Below, piece after piece: positions 56,980-64,000 of a stretch of 64,000 nt of DNA. Source of the stretch: Micromonospora kangleipakensis (GTDB lineage: Bacteria; Actinomycetota; Actinomycetes; Mycobacteriales; Micromonosporaceae); NCBI RefSeq assembly GCF_004217615.1, contig NZ_SHLD01000001.1, positions 3,472,001-3,536,000 of the forward strand, written 5' to 3'. A program made the translations under genes and the position numbers. Each line of letters opens with the position of its first letter. The stretch's first letter is position 1. The notes below the pieces were generated by a model. That model had not been told where the DNA came from. It ran no database searches and saw only the letters and a program-made list of their open reading frames with translations.

Positions 56980-57420
56980 TCACACCACGAGCGCCGCGAC
57001 GAAGAAGCCGGGCACCTGGTCGGCGTCGCTGGAGGGCAGGGTGAGCAGGAACCGGCGGTCCAGGAACCGGTTGGCCCGCTCGCAGGACGTCTCGGAGGCG
57101 AAGCTGCAGCAGTGGCAGGCCGTGCAGGAAGTCCTCCGGGTCCGACGGCGTGCGGCCGGCGCAGGCCGGGTCCGACGAGCACCGGGCGGCGCGGTGCAGT
57201 GCCGAGGTGACGACGCCGGCCAAGCGCGACGGCTCACTGAGCGCGACGAGCCCGCCGAGGGTGCCCTCGCTGTCAGAAGCCATGGTGCAGATGAGCAGCG
57301 CGGCGGCGGCCGGGCGTTCCGGGGTGGCTCGCCAGGCATAGAGGCGCTCGGCGAGGCTGGCGGCGCCACAGCCGTAGGGCATCGAAATTTGGCCGATGAG
57401 GACATGCGCTAGGGCCGCTG
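56980..57420 (-). pseudogene. DUF1998 (DrmB-like) C-terminal fragment
   Basis: The minus strand reads LAHVLIGQISMPYGCGAASL, ALLICTMASDSEGTLGGLVA and ALHRAARCSSDPACAGR, then after a small deletion near 57118 ACHCCSFASETSCERANRFL, DRRFLL. This is the cysteine-rich DUF1998 domain found in DrmB of DISARM and in related helicase-associated proteins. Only about 140 codons remain, upstream helicase-type parts are absent, and the frame is broken. It directly adjoins the TerB operon. Confidence 0.75.
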
Positions 57421-57483
57421 GGAGGACGTCGTCTCGTCGGTGGCTACCGATAGCCTTTCGCCAAAGACGTGAAAGGGATGGCG

Positions 57484-58665
57484 ATGGACCTTCGTGAAGT
57501 TGGGCTTGGACGGCTGAAGGGCGTTGCCGACGCCGCTGGACGGATGGTTGCCGACAGCACGAGCGTCGCGAGGCAGCTTGTCGCTGATGCTGCTGGCGAT
57601 GCACAGGGGAGAGTGAAGCAGTCCGCCGAGCAGGTGATGGCGAAGGTCGGAGAAGTCAAGGACGGGCTGTCGGCCTGGTCGTCCCGCAACCCCGCCGATT
57701 TTGGCGACTTGTCCGCGCTCAGCGCGGACGGGAAGTTGCTCTATTGCCGGGTGTTGGTGAGCTTGGCGCTGGTCGACGGCCTCCTCGATCCTCGCGAGAT
57801 CGCGAATCTGTACTTGTTCGCATCGACGATTGGTCTCGACGGCGAAGCGCGATCGGAGTTGCGCAGGGAAATCACTGGGGCGCAACGGGATGCAGCGAGC
57901 GACGCAGGGGTCCCCGACGCCACGGTGGAGCTGTCCAGGGAATTGCACGACCGCCTCGAGGAGGATCAGCGCGAGCCGGTGTTCACGGTGCTGGTGCGCG
58001 ATCTGGTGCGAATTTCGCGTGCTGACAGGCATGCTGCGGACGCCGAGCGTGAGCGAATCGTGCTGGTCGCAGGACTCGTGTTCGCCGAGTCAGCTGACAA
58101 GGTCGTGGAGGCGACCGAACGGTTCGTGATTGCGGAAGAGGACTTCGCTTCCGGCAAGATCACGACCAGCCAGTTGGAGACCACCACCAAGGACATCGCT
58201 GCCAAGGCGGCTGCGTTCGGTGCCCCGATCGCCGCGATCAGTCTTGCTGGCAGCGTCTCCGGCCTCAGCGGGGCGGGAATCACCTCGGGTTTGGCGGCCT
58301 TGGGGTTCGGCGGCTTGCTGGGCTTGAGCGCGATGGTCACCGGGATCGGCACCGTGGTGATTCTCGGGGTCGCGGTCCATCAGGGGGCGCGTTGGGTGCT
58401 GGCCACCAACGAGCGTGAACGAGAAAATCGGCGCGAGCATCTGATTCAGCAAGTCATCAAGAATCACCAGCAGGCGATGGCCGAGCTCACCGACGACATC
58501 GCGGGGCTCGGTCACCGGATGGAGGCCTACCTCACCCAGACCACGAGGAACGAGGAGCGACTCGCCACGCTCAGGGATGAGTTGGCCGCCTTTCAGTTGG
58601 CCCTGGTGAATCTGCAGAACAGTCAGGAGGCCTTCGAACGGCGGGAGCCGCTCAGTGTCGGGTGA
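57484..58665 (+). CDS. TerB-like membrane protein of two-gene operon
   Basis: 393 aa. Residues 1-65 are amphipathic helix (repeated VAD/AAG patterns). Residues 84-218 look TerB-like, with two acidic helices of the kind seen in that fold: LVSLALVDGLLDPREIANLY (91-110) and LVRISRADRHAADAERERIV (173-192). A glycine-rich hydrophobic hairpin at 243-300 (GAGITSGLAALGFGGLLGLS, VTGIGTVVILGVAVH) suggests two membrane passes, and a coiled coil closes the protein (310-390). ATG 57484 with AAAGGGA upstream is preferred over in-frame starts at 57469 and 57478. It overlaps the next gene by 11 nt. TerB domains occur in tellurite-resistance and phage-defence proteins (for example Shango); the role here is unknown. 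Confidence 0.7.
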   Translation: MDLREVGLGRLKGVADAAGRMVADSTSVARQLVADAAGDAQGRVKQSAEQVMAKVGEVKDGLSAWSSRNPADFGDLSALSADGKLLYCRVLVSLALVDGLLDPREIANLYLFASTIGLDGEARSELRREITGAQRDAASDAGVPDATVELSRELHDRLEEDQREPVFTVLVRDLVRISRADRHAADAERERIVLVAGLVFAESADKVVEATERFVIAEEDFASGKITTSQLETTTKDIAAKAAAFGAPIAAISLAGSVSGLSGAGITSGLAALGFGGLLGLSAMVTGIGTVVILGVAVHQGARWVLATNERERENRREHLIQQVIKNHQQAMAELTDDIAGLGHRMEAYLTQTTRNEERLATLRDELAAFQLALVNLQNSQEAFERREPLSVG

Positions 58666-60058
58666 CCAGCTTTCGGCTGCTGCCGCGGTCGTGGCTTACC
58701 AGGCCGTCACGCTGACCGAACTGCGGGGCTTGTTCGACCAGGTGGAATTCGACCTCAAGGATGTCCTCGAACGCGAACTTCGCGTCAGCGACACCCTGGA
58801 CTCGGTCGAGTCCGAGTTCGACGCGGTGCGCGCCCGTCTCCAAGCAATGGGCATCCTCGTACCAGCTCAAGAGTCCCAGTCGAGCGCAGTGGCCACCGTG
58901 AGTGTCGAGACATCGAGCTACCGCCGTTACGCCGTGCCCGTCGTCCCGACTGATGGCGACTTCGATCAGCTCGTCAGGCTTGCCGAAGCCCGGTTGGATC
59001 TGTTGGGTATCGATCTGACCCGGGACCCGCTTCAGCAGGTTCTTCCCGCCGGCCAGATAGCTCGCAGCCTACGCAGCTACGCCGAGGAACATGGCGACGT
59101 CAGCTGGGACGAGACCGACTGGACGGTCGTCCTGGTTGCCGGAGTCCTCGCGACCCTCCTTGACGTCATCCTCGTCCGCATTCCCCAGGATTCCACCTTC
59201 TTGGGCAAAGAGCAGACGGGATCGCCCCTCACCAAGTGGCTCCAGGACAAGGATCGGGCTCAAGACGTCCACGCCCGATTCTTCAAGAGGTTCGAGAAGC
59301 TGGCCAAAGTGCCCTATGACGCCTCCACCACGTGGGCCACCGGGGGCCTGGTCAGCGGCATGCGGCCAGCTACCCATCGGCTCCAGAGCCTCGGCCACGA
59401 TCCGGCCCTGGGTTTCCTCTTCGGCGTGGCAGATCTGATGCACGGAGCTGGCACGTACATCGACGAGGCAGGGCAACTGATCCAGGTCGCCACCGGCGCC
59501 CCCCCGATCGACCTGATCAACGCTTTCATCACCCAGGTGCGCCATCTGCTCTCGGACGTCTACACTCCTGCCGGCCTGCAGCCCCCGTTCTTCAGCCTGC
59601 TTCAACTCGGACAGATTAATTCCCCGTTCGCATTAGGCCCCTCCGGCGTCAAGCTGCCCTGGACCGATGTCGCCCGCTACATGTATACGAACGGCTACGA
59701 CCTGCGCCACTTCTTCACAATGGGCATCACTCCTGGCGTCGTGTCCGCGATCATCCGCGGGTACTGGCTTCTCAAGAGCTACGCCACCGGCGGTACCGCA
59801 GCGCAACGGAAGCTGGAGCACGCCAAACTCACCTCCATGCTGCTGCTCGGGCACACCATCGCCACCTCCGGCACGCTGGTCAAGACCGGGCTACTGTTTG
59901 GCATGAACCCGGCCGCCCTCAACTACAACCAGATTCTCGCCATGGCGCCCGCCACCATCGCCTGGTTCAAAGAAGCCATCGCCCGCGACCATCGAATCAA
60001 TCAAGCCCTGGAGAAGGAATGGGAATTGCTCCTCACCGAATCCGAGGGGCAATCGTGA
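58655..60058 (+). CDS. Unknown 467-aa membrane-associated partner of TerB-like protein
   Basis: Not recognised. Residues 1-70 form long charged helices (TELRGLFDQVEFDLKDVLER). Hydrophobic segments follow at 155-175 (WTVVLVAGVLATLLDVILVR), 250-265 (PALGFLFGVADLMHG), 353-374 (FFTMGITPGVVSAIIRGYWL) and 392-436 (LTSMLLLGHTIATSGTLVKT, GMNPAALNYNQILAMAPA). Recurrent polar residues in hydrophobic surroundings (His249-Asp250, Asp260, His264, His352, His400, Asn419/Asn423 region) could form a membrane-embedded site. GTG 58655 overlaps the preceding stop by 11 nt with CGGGAG upstream, so the two proteins are translationally coupled. No cargo-type or IS features. The pair stands alone between DUF1998 debris and a fragmentary gene. 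Confidence 0.7.
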   Translation: MSGDQLSAAAAVVAYQAVTLTELRGLFDQVEFDLKDVLERELRVSDTLDSVESEFDAVRARLQAMGILVPAQESQSSAVATVSVETSSYRRYAVPVVPTDGDFDQLVRLAEARLDLLGIDLTRDPLQQVLPAGQIARSLRSYAEEHGDVSWDETDWTVVLVAGVLATLLDVILVRIPQDSTFLGKEQTGSPLTKWLQDKDRAQDVHARFFKRFEKLAKVPYDASTTWATGGLVSGMRPATHRLQSLGHDPALGFLFGVADLMHGAGTYIDEAGQLIQVATGAPPIDLINAFITQVRHLLSDVYTPAGLQPPFFSLLQLGQINSPFALGPSGVKLPWTDVARYMYTNGYDLRHFFTMGITPGVVSAIIRGYWLLKSYATGGTAAQRKLEHAKLTSMLLLGHTIATSGTLVKTGLLFGMNPAALNYNQILAMAPATIAWFKEAIARDHRINQALEKEWELLLTESEGQS

Positions 60059-60329
60059 TCAGCGAGCCGAGTCACGAGCCTGGGCAGACTGTTAATCTGA
60101 CTGTCTTTACATCGGCCTTCGTCTAATACTCCAGCCGGGGATCGTGATCACGGTCAGGCGCGCCGGTGGCCGGTTTCGTGAACGGCGGCAGCCACCGTCG
60201 ATCATGGACGGTTGTGTGGACTGACCATGACGCGGCGGTGGCTGCCGCCTACAGGGTAGACGCCGAGGGTTGGCGTACCTTGTTCTGGACCTGCCCGCCT
60301 TCCTGTGGTCAGGACACGATGGCCTGCGC

Positions 60330-60594
60330 GGGCTCGGGCGAGCACGACGACATCGTCGCCGGCAGTCAGGTGCTGGTAACCGACCCGGCCGGGGTGAACC
60401 TCGCGGTCGCAGGCTGGACGCTGGCCAGGCGCGGGTCGACACGGAGGATCCGCACCGGGCGACAGCCTGCCTGTTCAGCTTCAAGATCCCGGGCGTTCCC
60501 AGCGGTAAGGGCATCTACGGGGTCGAGGTATCGAACCGCGGGAAGGTGCAGTTCGTCGGATCTGCAGGACTTCATCGCGCTCGGCCTGACCTGA
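60330..60594 (+). pseudogene. Fragment of a small secreted-type protein
   Basis: Pieces in two plus frames read SQVLVTDPAGVNLAVAG, then ACLFSFKIPGVPSGKGIYGV, EVSNRGKVQF and ELQDFIALGL-like end. It resembles the C-terminal domain of actinobacterial secreted proteins (C.F.F.VP.VP...YGVEVS.RG.VQF). At least two frame changes (near 60410 and 60552). From 60059 to 60329 there is nothing else recognisable. Confidence 0.5.
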
Positions 60595-60607
60595 CCCGGA
60601 CACGGAA

Positions 60608-60653
60608 CGACCCCCGCTCGCCCTGGTTCGTGCGCAGGCCGTGCGGGGGTAGT
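60608..60653 (+). terminator. Hairpin downstream of the fragment
   Basis: ACCCCCGC near 60610 pairs with GCGGGGGT near 60645, followed by AGTTT. It may end transcription of the TerB operon region. Confidence 0.5.
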
Positions 60654-60766
60654 TTCGTGCAGGGGCCGCCACGGGGGAAGCGTGTACCGCTCGGAAACCT
60701 GATTCTGGCCCCTGAAGTGCGGTGTTGTGCGGGGCGGATCAACCGTCCCCGGGCATCGTGGCGGGC

Positions 60767-61842
60767 ATGTTCCTGTCCTTCGGCTACCTGATCCTGTGTC
60801 AGATCCTGCGGCTGGTGGTGCAGTGCTTACGCGGCGAGCGGTCGAAGGACATCGAAGTCCTGGTGTTGCGTCATCAGGTCGCGGTGTTGCGCCGGCAGGT
60901 CGCACGCCCGGACCTGAAGCCCACCGATCGAGTGGTGCTGTCAGCCCTGTCGCGGCTGCTGCCTCGGTCCCGCTGGTCGACGTTCTTCGTCACCCCGGCC
61001 ACCCTTCTGCGGTGGCATCGGGAGCTGGTCGCCCGGAAGTGGACCTACCCGAAACGACGGCCCGGGCGCCCGCCGATACGGGCGGAGATCCGCGCCCTGG
61101 TACTGCGCCTGGCCCGCGAGAACCCGACCTGGGGCCACCGCCGGGGGCAGGGCGAACTGCTCAGGCTTGGCTATCGGGTCGCGGCCAGCACGGTGTGGAC
61201 CATCCTGACCGCCGCCGGTGTCGACCCGGCTCCGCGTCGTGGCGGGTCGACCTGGACCAAGTTCCTGACCACCCAGGCCAAAGGCATGCTCGCCTGCGAT
61301 TTCCTGCACGTGGACACGATCGGTCTGACCCGCATCTACGTCCTGTTCCTGATGGAGATCGGCACCCGGCGAGTTCACATTCTCGGCACCACGAGGCATC
61401 CGACAGGGGAGTGGGTCACTCAGCAGGCCCGGAACCTGATGTTGGATCTCGGCGACCGAGTCGCCCGGTTCAGGTTCTTGATCCGCGACCGTGACAGCAA
61501 GTACACCGCCGCCTTCGACGACGTCTTCACCACCGAAAGCATCGAGATCCTGCGCACTCCGCCTCGGGTGCCGAGGGCGAACGCGTCCGCGGAGCGGTGG
61601 GTACGCACGGTCCGCCGTGAATGCCTCGACCGGATGCTGATCTACAACCAACGTCACCTACTGGCCACCCTCGAGGAGTACGTGGCCACTACAACGACCA
61701 CCGGCCGCACCAAGCCCGGCACCAACAACCGCCCAACGCCGCCGACACACCGCCCCCATCGGTCGCCGACCTGACCGCCGCACGAGTGCTCCGCAGGAAG
61801 ATCCTCAACGGACTGATCAACGAATACTCCCAGGCCGCGTAG
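60767..61842 (+). pseudogene. rve-type transposase, family 2 copy C
   Basis: ATG 60767 opens a frame like copies A and [41 protein letters not shown], catalytic Asp ([11 protein letters not shown]), Asp ([13 protein letters not shown]) and Glu ([20 protein letters not shown]). One base is missing near 61685 in the [13 protein letters not shown] motif; the correct end ([26 protein letters not shown]) is in the next frame. All catalytic residues precede the shift, so a shortened product might form. Confidence 0.85.
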
Positions 61843-61854
61843 CTGTGACCGACT

Positions 61855-62169
61855 TTCCGAGCGGTACACGACGCAGGCATCACCGTCTGCAAGATCCCGC
61901 CGCAGAGTCCGCGCGCGAACGCCTACGCGGAAAGGTTCGTCGGCACCGTCCGCAGAGAGGTCACAGATCGGATGCTCATCGTCGGTGAACGGCACCTACG
62001 GCGAACACTCGCCGAAGACGCCCGTCACTACAACGGGTGGCGTCCCCATCGAGCGCTGCAGTTGCAGCCCCCACGCTCCGATCGTCCTGTCATCGACCTG
62101 ACCCACGAGCGGATCAAACGCCGGCCCGTTCTCGGCGGGCTCATCAACGAGTACAAACGAGCCGCATAG
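61855..62169 (+). pseudogene. rve-type transposase, C-terminal fragment (another member)
   Basis: Continuous frame FRAVHDAGITVCKIPPQSPR, ANAYAERFVGTVRREVTDRM and RPVLGGLINEYKRAA, about 105 codons of the end of a related transposase. It starts 10 nt after the end of copy C, so copy C seems to have inserted into it. Confidence 0.8.
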
Positions 62170-62212
62170 AAGAACCAGCTCAGCGCACGTGACAGGGTTT
62201 TGGAACCCCACA

Positions 62213-62446
62213 AGGACCTACCTTCTTCATCCGGTACTCGGCCCACGACTGCGAACGTGCGCGGCGGTCGTAGCGGAGACGACCGGTCGCACGGCTGAGC
62301 AGATCTTCGGCGGCATCGACGCGATGAAGCTGCGCTCGTCGATGACCTTGTTCCTACGGGCCGCGCCAGAAGAAGACGTGTTCGCATCTGTGCTGCGACG
62401 CTACTTCGATGCCGAGCCCGACCCGGCGACGGACAGCCGCCTCTGA
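62213..62446 (+). pseudogene. DUF1810 protein, N-terminally truncated
   Basis: YLLHPVLGPRLRTCAAVVAE, then RTAEQIFGGIDAMKLRSSMT and LFLRAAPEEDVFASVLRRYF match DUF1810 proteins (normally about 140 aa). The first third is missing next to the IS fragment. It still has an open end and stop; probably non-functional. Confidence 0.7.
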
Positions 62447-62455
62447 CCCGCGCGG

Positions 62456-63085
62456 CTACAAAATGCCGAGCTGGCTGGCGCGGGCCAACGCCTCGACCCG
62501 GTTACGGGCGCCGAGCTTTTCCAGCGACCGCTGCAGGTACGTCTTGACCGTGTTCCGGGTCAGCCCCAGCTCCGCGGCGATCTCCGGGTTGGTCTGGCCC
62601 ATCGCGACATGGCGCAGGATCTCGTACTCGCGCCGGGTCAATCCGTGCTCCCGGAGCTTGCGACTGACCAGCGCGCTGCTGGTGTCGTGATCGACCTCGA
62701 CCACCCGCTCGCCGGAGACCACCCGCCGGATCACGTCGATCAGGACCTCTCGCGCGGTGTCCTTGACCACGACACCGTCGACGCCTGCGGCCAACGCCGC
62801 GTCAAGCGCGGCATGGTCGGGGTACGCCGTGAAAATGATGATCTTCGACTCGGGGCTGCGCTTGCGTAGTGAGTGCACCGCTTCCGGGGCGAGCATGTCG
62901 GGCAGGCGAAGGTCGAGCAGGACCACGTCGGGACGCAGCGCGTCGACTGCCGCGACCGCCTCTCGTCCTGAACGGGCGTAACCGGCCACGTGCAGCCAGG
63001 ACGTGTGGTGGACCGCGAGGGTCACCCCGTCCAGGACGATGGGGTGGTCGTCGACGACGAGTACCCGAACCAGGTCAGCCGTCAT
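62456..63085 (-). CDS. NarL/LuxR-type response regulator
   Basis: 209 aa. The receiver domain has VLVVDDHPIVLDGVTLAVHH (acidic pair), phospho-acceptor Asp in PDVVLLDLRLPDM, and Lys in GVVVKDTAREVLID. The C-terminal LuxR helix-turn-helix is LTRREYEILRHVAMGQTNPE, IAAELGLTRNTVKTYLQRSL. It should bind DNA when phosphorylated by the kinase encoded just upstream. ATG 63085 overlaps the kinase stop by 4 nt (ATGA); a GTG 12 nt earlier is less likely. Confidence 0.93.
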   Translation of the reverse strand: MTADLVRVLVVDDHPIVLDGVTLAVHHTSWLHVAGYARSGREAVAAVDALRPDVVLLDLRLPDMLAPEAVHSLRKRSPESKIIIFTAYPDHAALDAALAAGVDGVVVKDTAREVLIDVIRRVVSGERVVEVDHDTSSALVSRKLREHGLTRREYEILRHVAMGQTNPEIAAELGLTRNTVKTYLQRSLEKLGARNRVEALARASQLGIL

Positions 63086-64000
63086 TGCGGTAGCCACGCC
63101 TGCACGGTAATACCACCGTCTTCATTAGACCCAATGTTCATGGTGCCGCCGACGCGGCCTAGGCGCTCGGCCGTGGCCGCGAGGCCAAGACCGTCGCCCC
63201 ACGATGCCTCGTCGGTGAACCCGACCCCGTCGTCGGCGATGGTGACCGCGACGCCGTTGCGTTGGCAGTACACGCTCAGCACTACCGACTTGGCCCTGGC
63301 GTGCTTCTCGACGTTGAGCAGCGCTTCGCGGGTGGCGTCGGCCAGCGTCGCGATGCGGTCCTGCGGCAAGGTCGGTAGATCAGTCAGCATAATTAGGCGG
63401 GCCGGGATCCCAGTCCGCTCCTGGAACGCGCGGCAGTGCCCCCGCAATGCCACTCCCAGCGCCACCTCGCCCGGCGGAGCGCTGAGCACTCGCAGCGATC
63501 CACGTAGCGCCTCCGACGCCTCAGCAGCCTGCTGCTCGAGCGTGTGGAGCCGGGTCTTGATCTCTTCGTCCAGCTCGACCTCGTCACCGAGCCGGCGGAT
63601 CCCGGCCCGAAGCGTGAACAGGACCGCGCCCACCGTGTCGTGGAGCCTGAGCGCCACGAGGCGCCGTTCCTCGTGGACGGCGACCTCGGCGGCGTGCCGT
63701 GCCCGTTCGGCCACCGCGCCCGCTGCGGCGACGCGTGCGGCCACCTGCTCCATCGCCTGCACGGTTCGATCGCCGAACGGCGTGGGGCCTCGGTTGGCGC
63801 CGTAGAGCACGCCGAGCAGGGCGCCGCGGTGCATCACCGGTACGGCGATCATCGCCTTGATCCCTTCGGCCGCGGCCGGCGCCTTGTGGTGGGGGCTGAT
63901 ATCGTCCGATTCGCAGTAGTCGCCGACCCACATTGGACGGCGTGCCGCCATCACCTTGCCGCCGAGTCCGGTACCAATCGGCACCACGATGCCGCGTACA
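63082..64000 (-). CDS. GAF-domain sensor histidine kinase (partial)
   Basis: The last 306 or so residues; the frame is open to the window edge, so the N-terminus is outside. A GAF domain (IGTGLGGKVMAARRPMWVGD, IAVPVMHRGALLGVLYGANR) is followed by a HisKA_3 dimerisation domain with the phosphorylated His in VALRLHDTVGAVLFTLRAGI, and an HATPase domain (DATREALLNVEKHARAKSVV with N box, ADDGVGFTDE, GDGLGLAATAERL). It senses an unknown, probably soluble, signal and phosphorylates the coupled NarL-type regulator. Confidence 0.92.
   Translation of the reverse strand, partial: VRGIVVPIGTGLGGKVMAARRPMWVGDYCESDDISPHHKAPAAAEGIKAMIAVPVMHRGALLGVLYGANRGPTPFGDRTVQAMEQVAARVAAAGAVAERARHAAEVAVHEERRLVALRLHDTVGAVLFTLRAGIRRLGDEVELDEEIKTRLHTLEQQAAEASEALRGSLRVLSAPPGEVALGVALRGHCRAFQERTGIPARLIMLTDLPTLPQDRIATLADATREALLNVEKHARAKSVVLSVYCQRNGVAVTIADDGVGFTDEASWGDGLGLAATAERLGRVGGTMNIGSNEDGGITVQAWLPQ

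Overview
The window is high-GC actinobacterial DNA. Gene order in the first 16.7 kb follows the pyrG-NUDIX-xerD-soj-scpA-scpB-rluB-cmk-der block known from Mycobacterium tuberculosis. An alanine dehydrogenase gene is inserted and a MurJ-type flippase and a glycosyltransferase lie upstream. Codon use, GTG/TTG starts and a short repeat at 1711-1822 suggest Micromonosporaceae (Micromonospora-like). This assignment is inference.

Region 1 (1-16.8 kb) is conserved chromosome: envelope genes (lipid-carrier flippase, family 4 glycosyltransferase, 803-aa membrane protein), CTP synthase, a NUDIX hydrolase, a TM2 protein, alanine dehydrogenase, XerD, a Soj/ParA ATPase, the condensin partners ScpA and ScpB, RluB, CMP kinase and the GTPase Der. 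Many neighbours overlap by 4 nt.

Region 2 (16.9-45.3 kb) starts at a tRNA-Pro(GGG) gene. The 3' part of that tRNA (43-47 nt) recurs at 33.64 kb and 45.23 kb. Each copy is followed by a terminator-like hairpin and by a tyrosine integrase gene reading toward it. I read this as a tandem array of three integrative elements of the actinomycete ICE type. Element 1 (17-33.6 kb) has an integrase stub cut by an IS. It carries detoxification cargo: a TetR/AhpD-like/nitroreductase/YjbR cluster, an MFS pump, duplicated NADP-dependent oxidoreductases, GNATs, OsmC and an NhaA-DsbA fusion. Many gene scraps (ISL3, cydB, ada, radical SAM, MFS) lie between them. Element 2 (33.7-45.2 kb) keeps intact int and xis and a 5'-damaged rep, but no FtsK/Tra gene. 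It also holds a truncated DNRLRE secreted protein, a lipoprotein, an IS701 and an IS256 element, and half-sites derived from tRNA-Lys(CTT). Element 3 starts at 45.2 kb with an integrase interrupted by an IS. Its far end is not recognisable.

Region 3 (46.6-62.2 kb) is an IS graveyard: IS5, an internally deleted IS5 derivative, an IS4 element with an IS3 nested in it, an IS66 scrap and several rve-type elements, nearly all frameshifted. Genes that still look functional here are a three-repeat ricin-type lectin, a holin-like protein, a cation/proton antiporter-like protein and a coupled two-gene operon at 57.5-60.1 kb. That operon encodes a TerB-like membrane protein followed by a 467-aa membrane-associated protein I do not recognise. 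Beside it is a broken DUF1998 (DrmB-like) gene. This operon is the best candidate for an undescribed system.

Region 4 (62.4-64 kb) is a NarL-type response regulator coupled to a GAF-containing sensor kinase that runs off the window.
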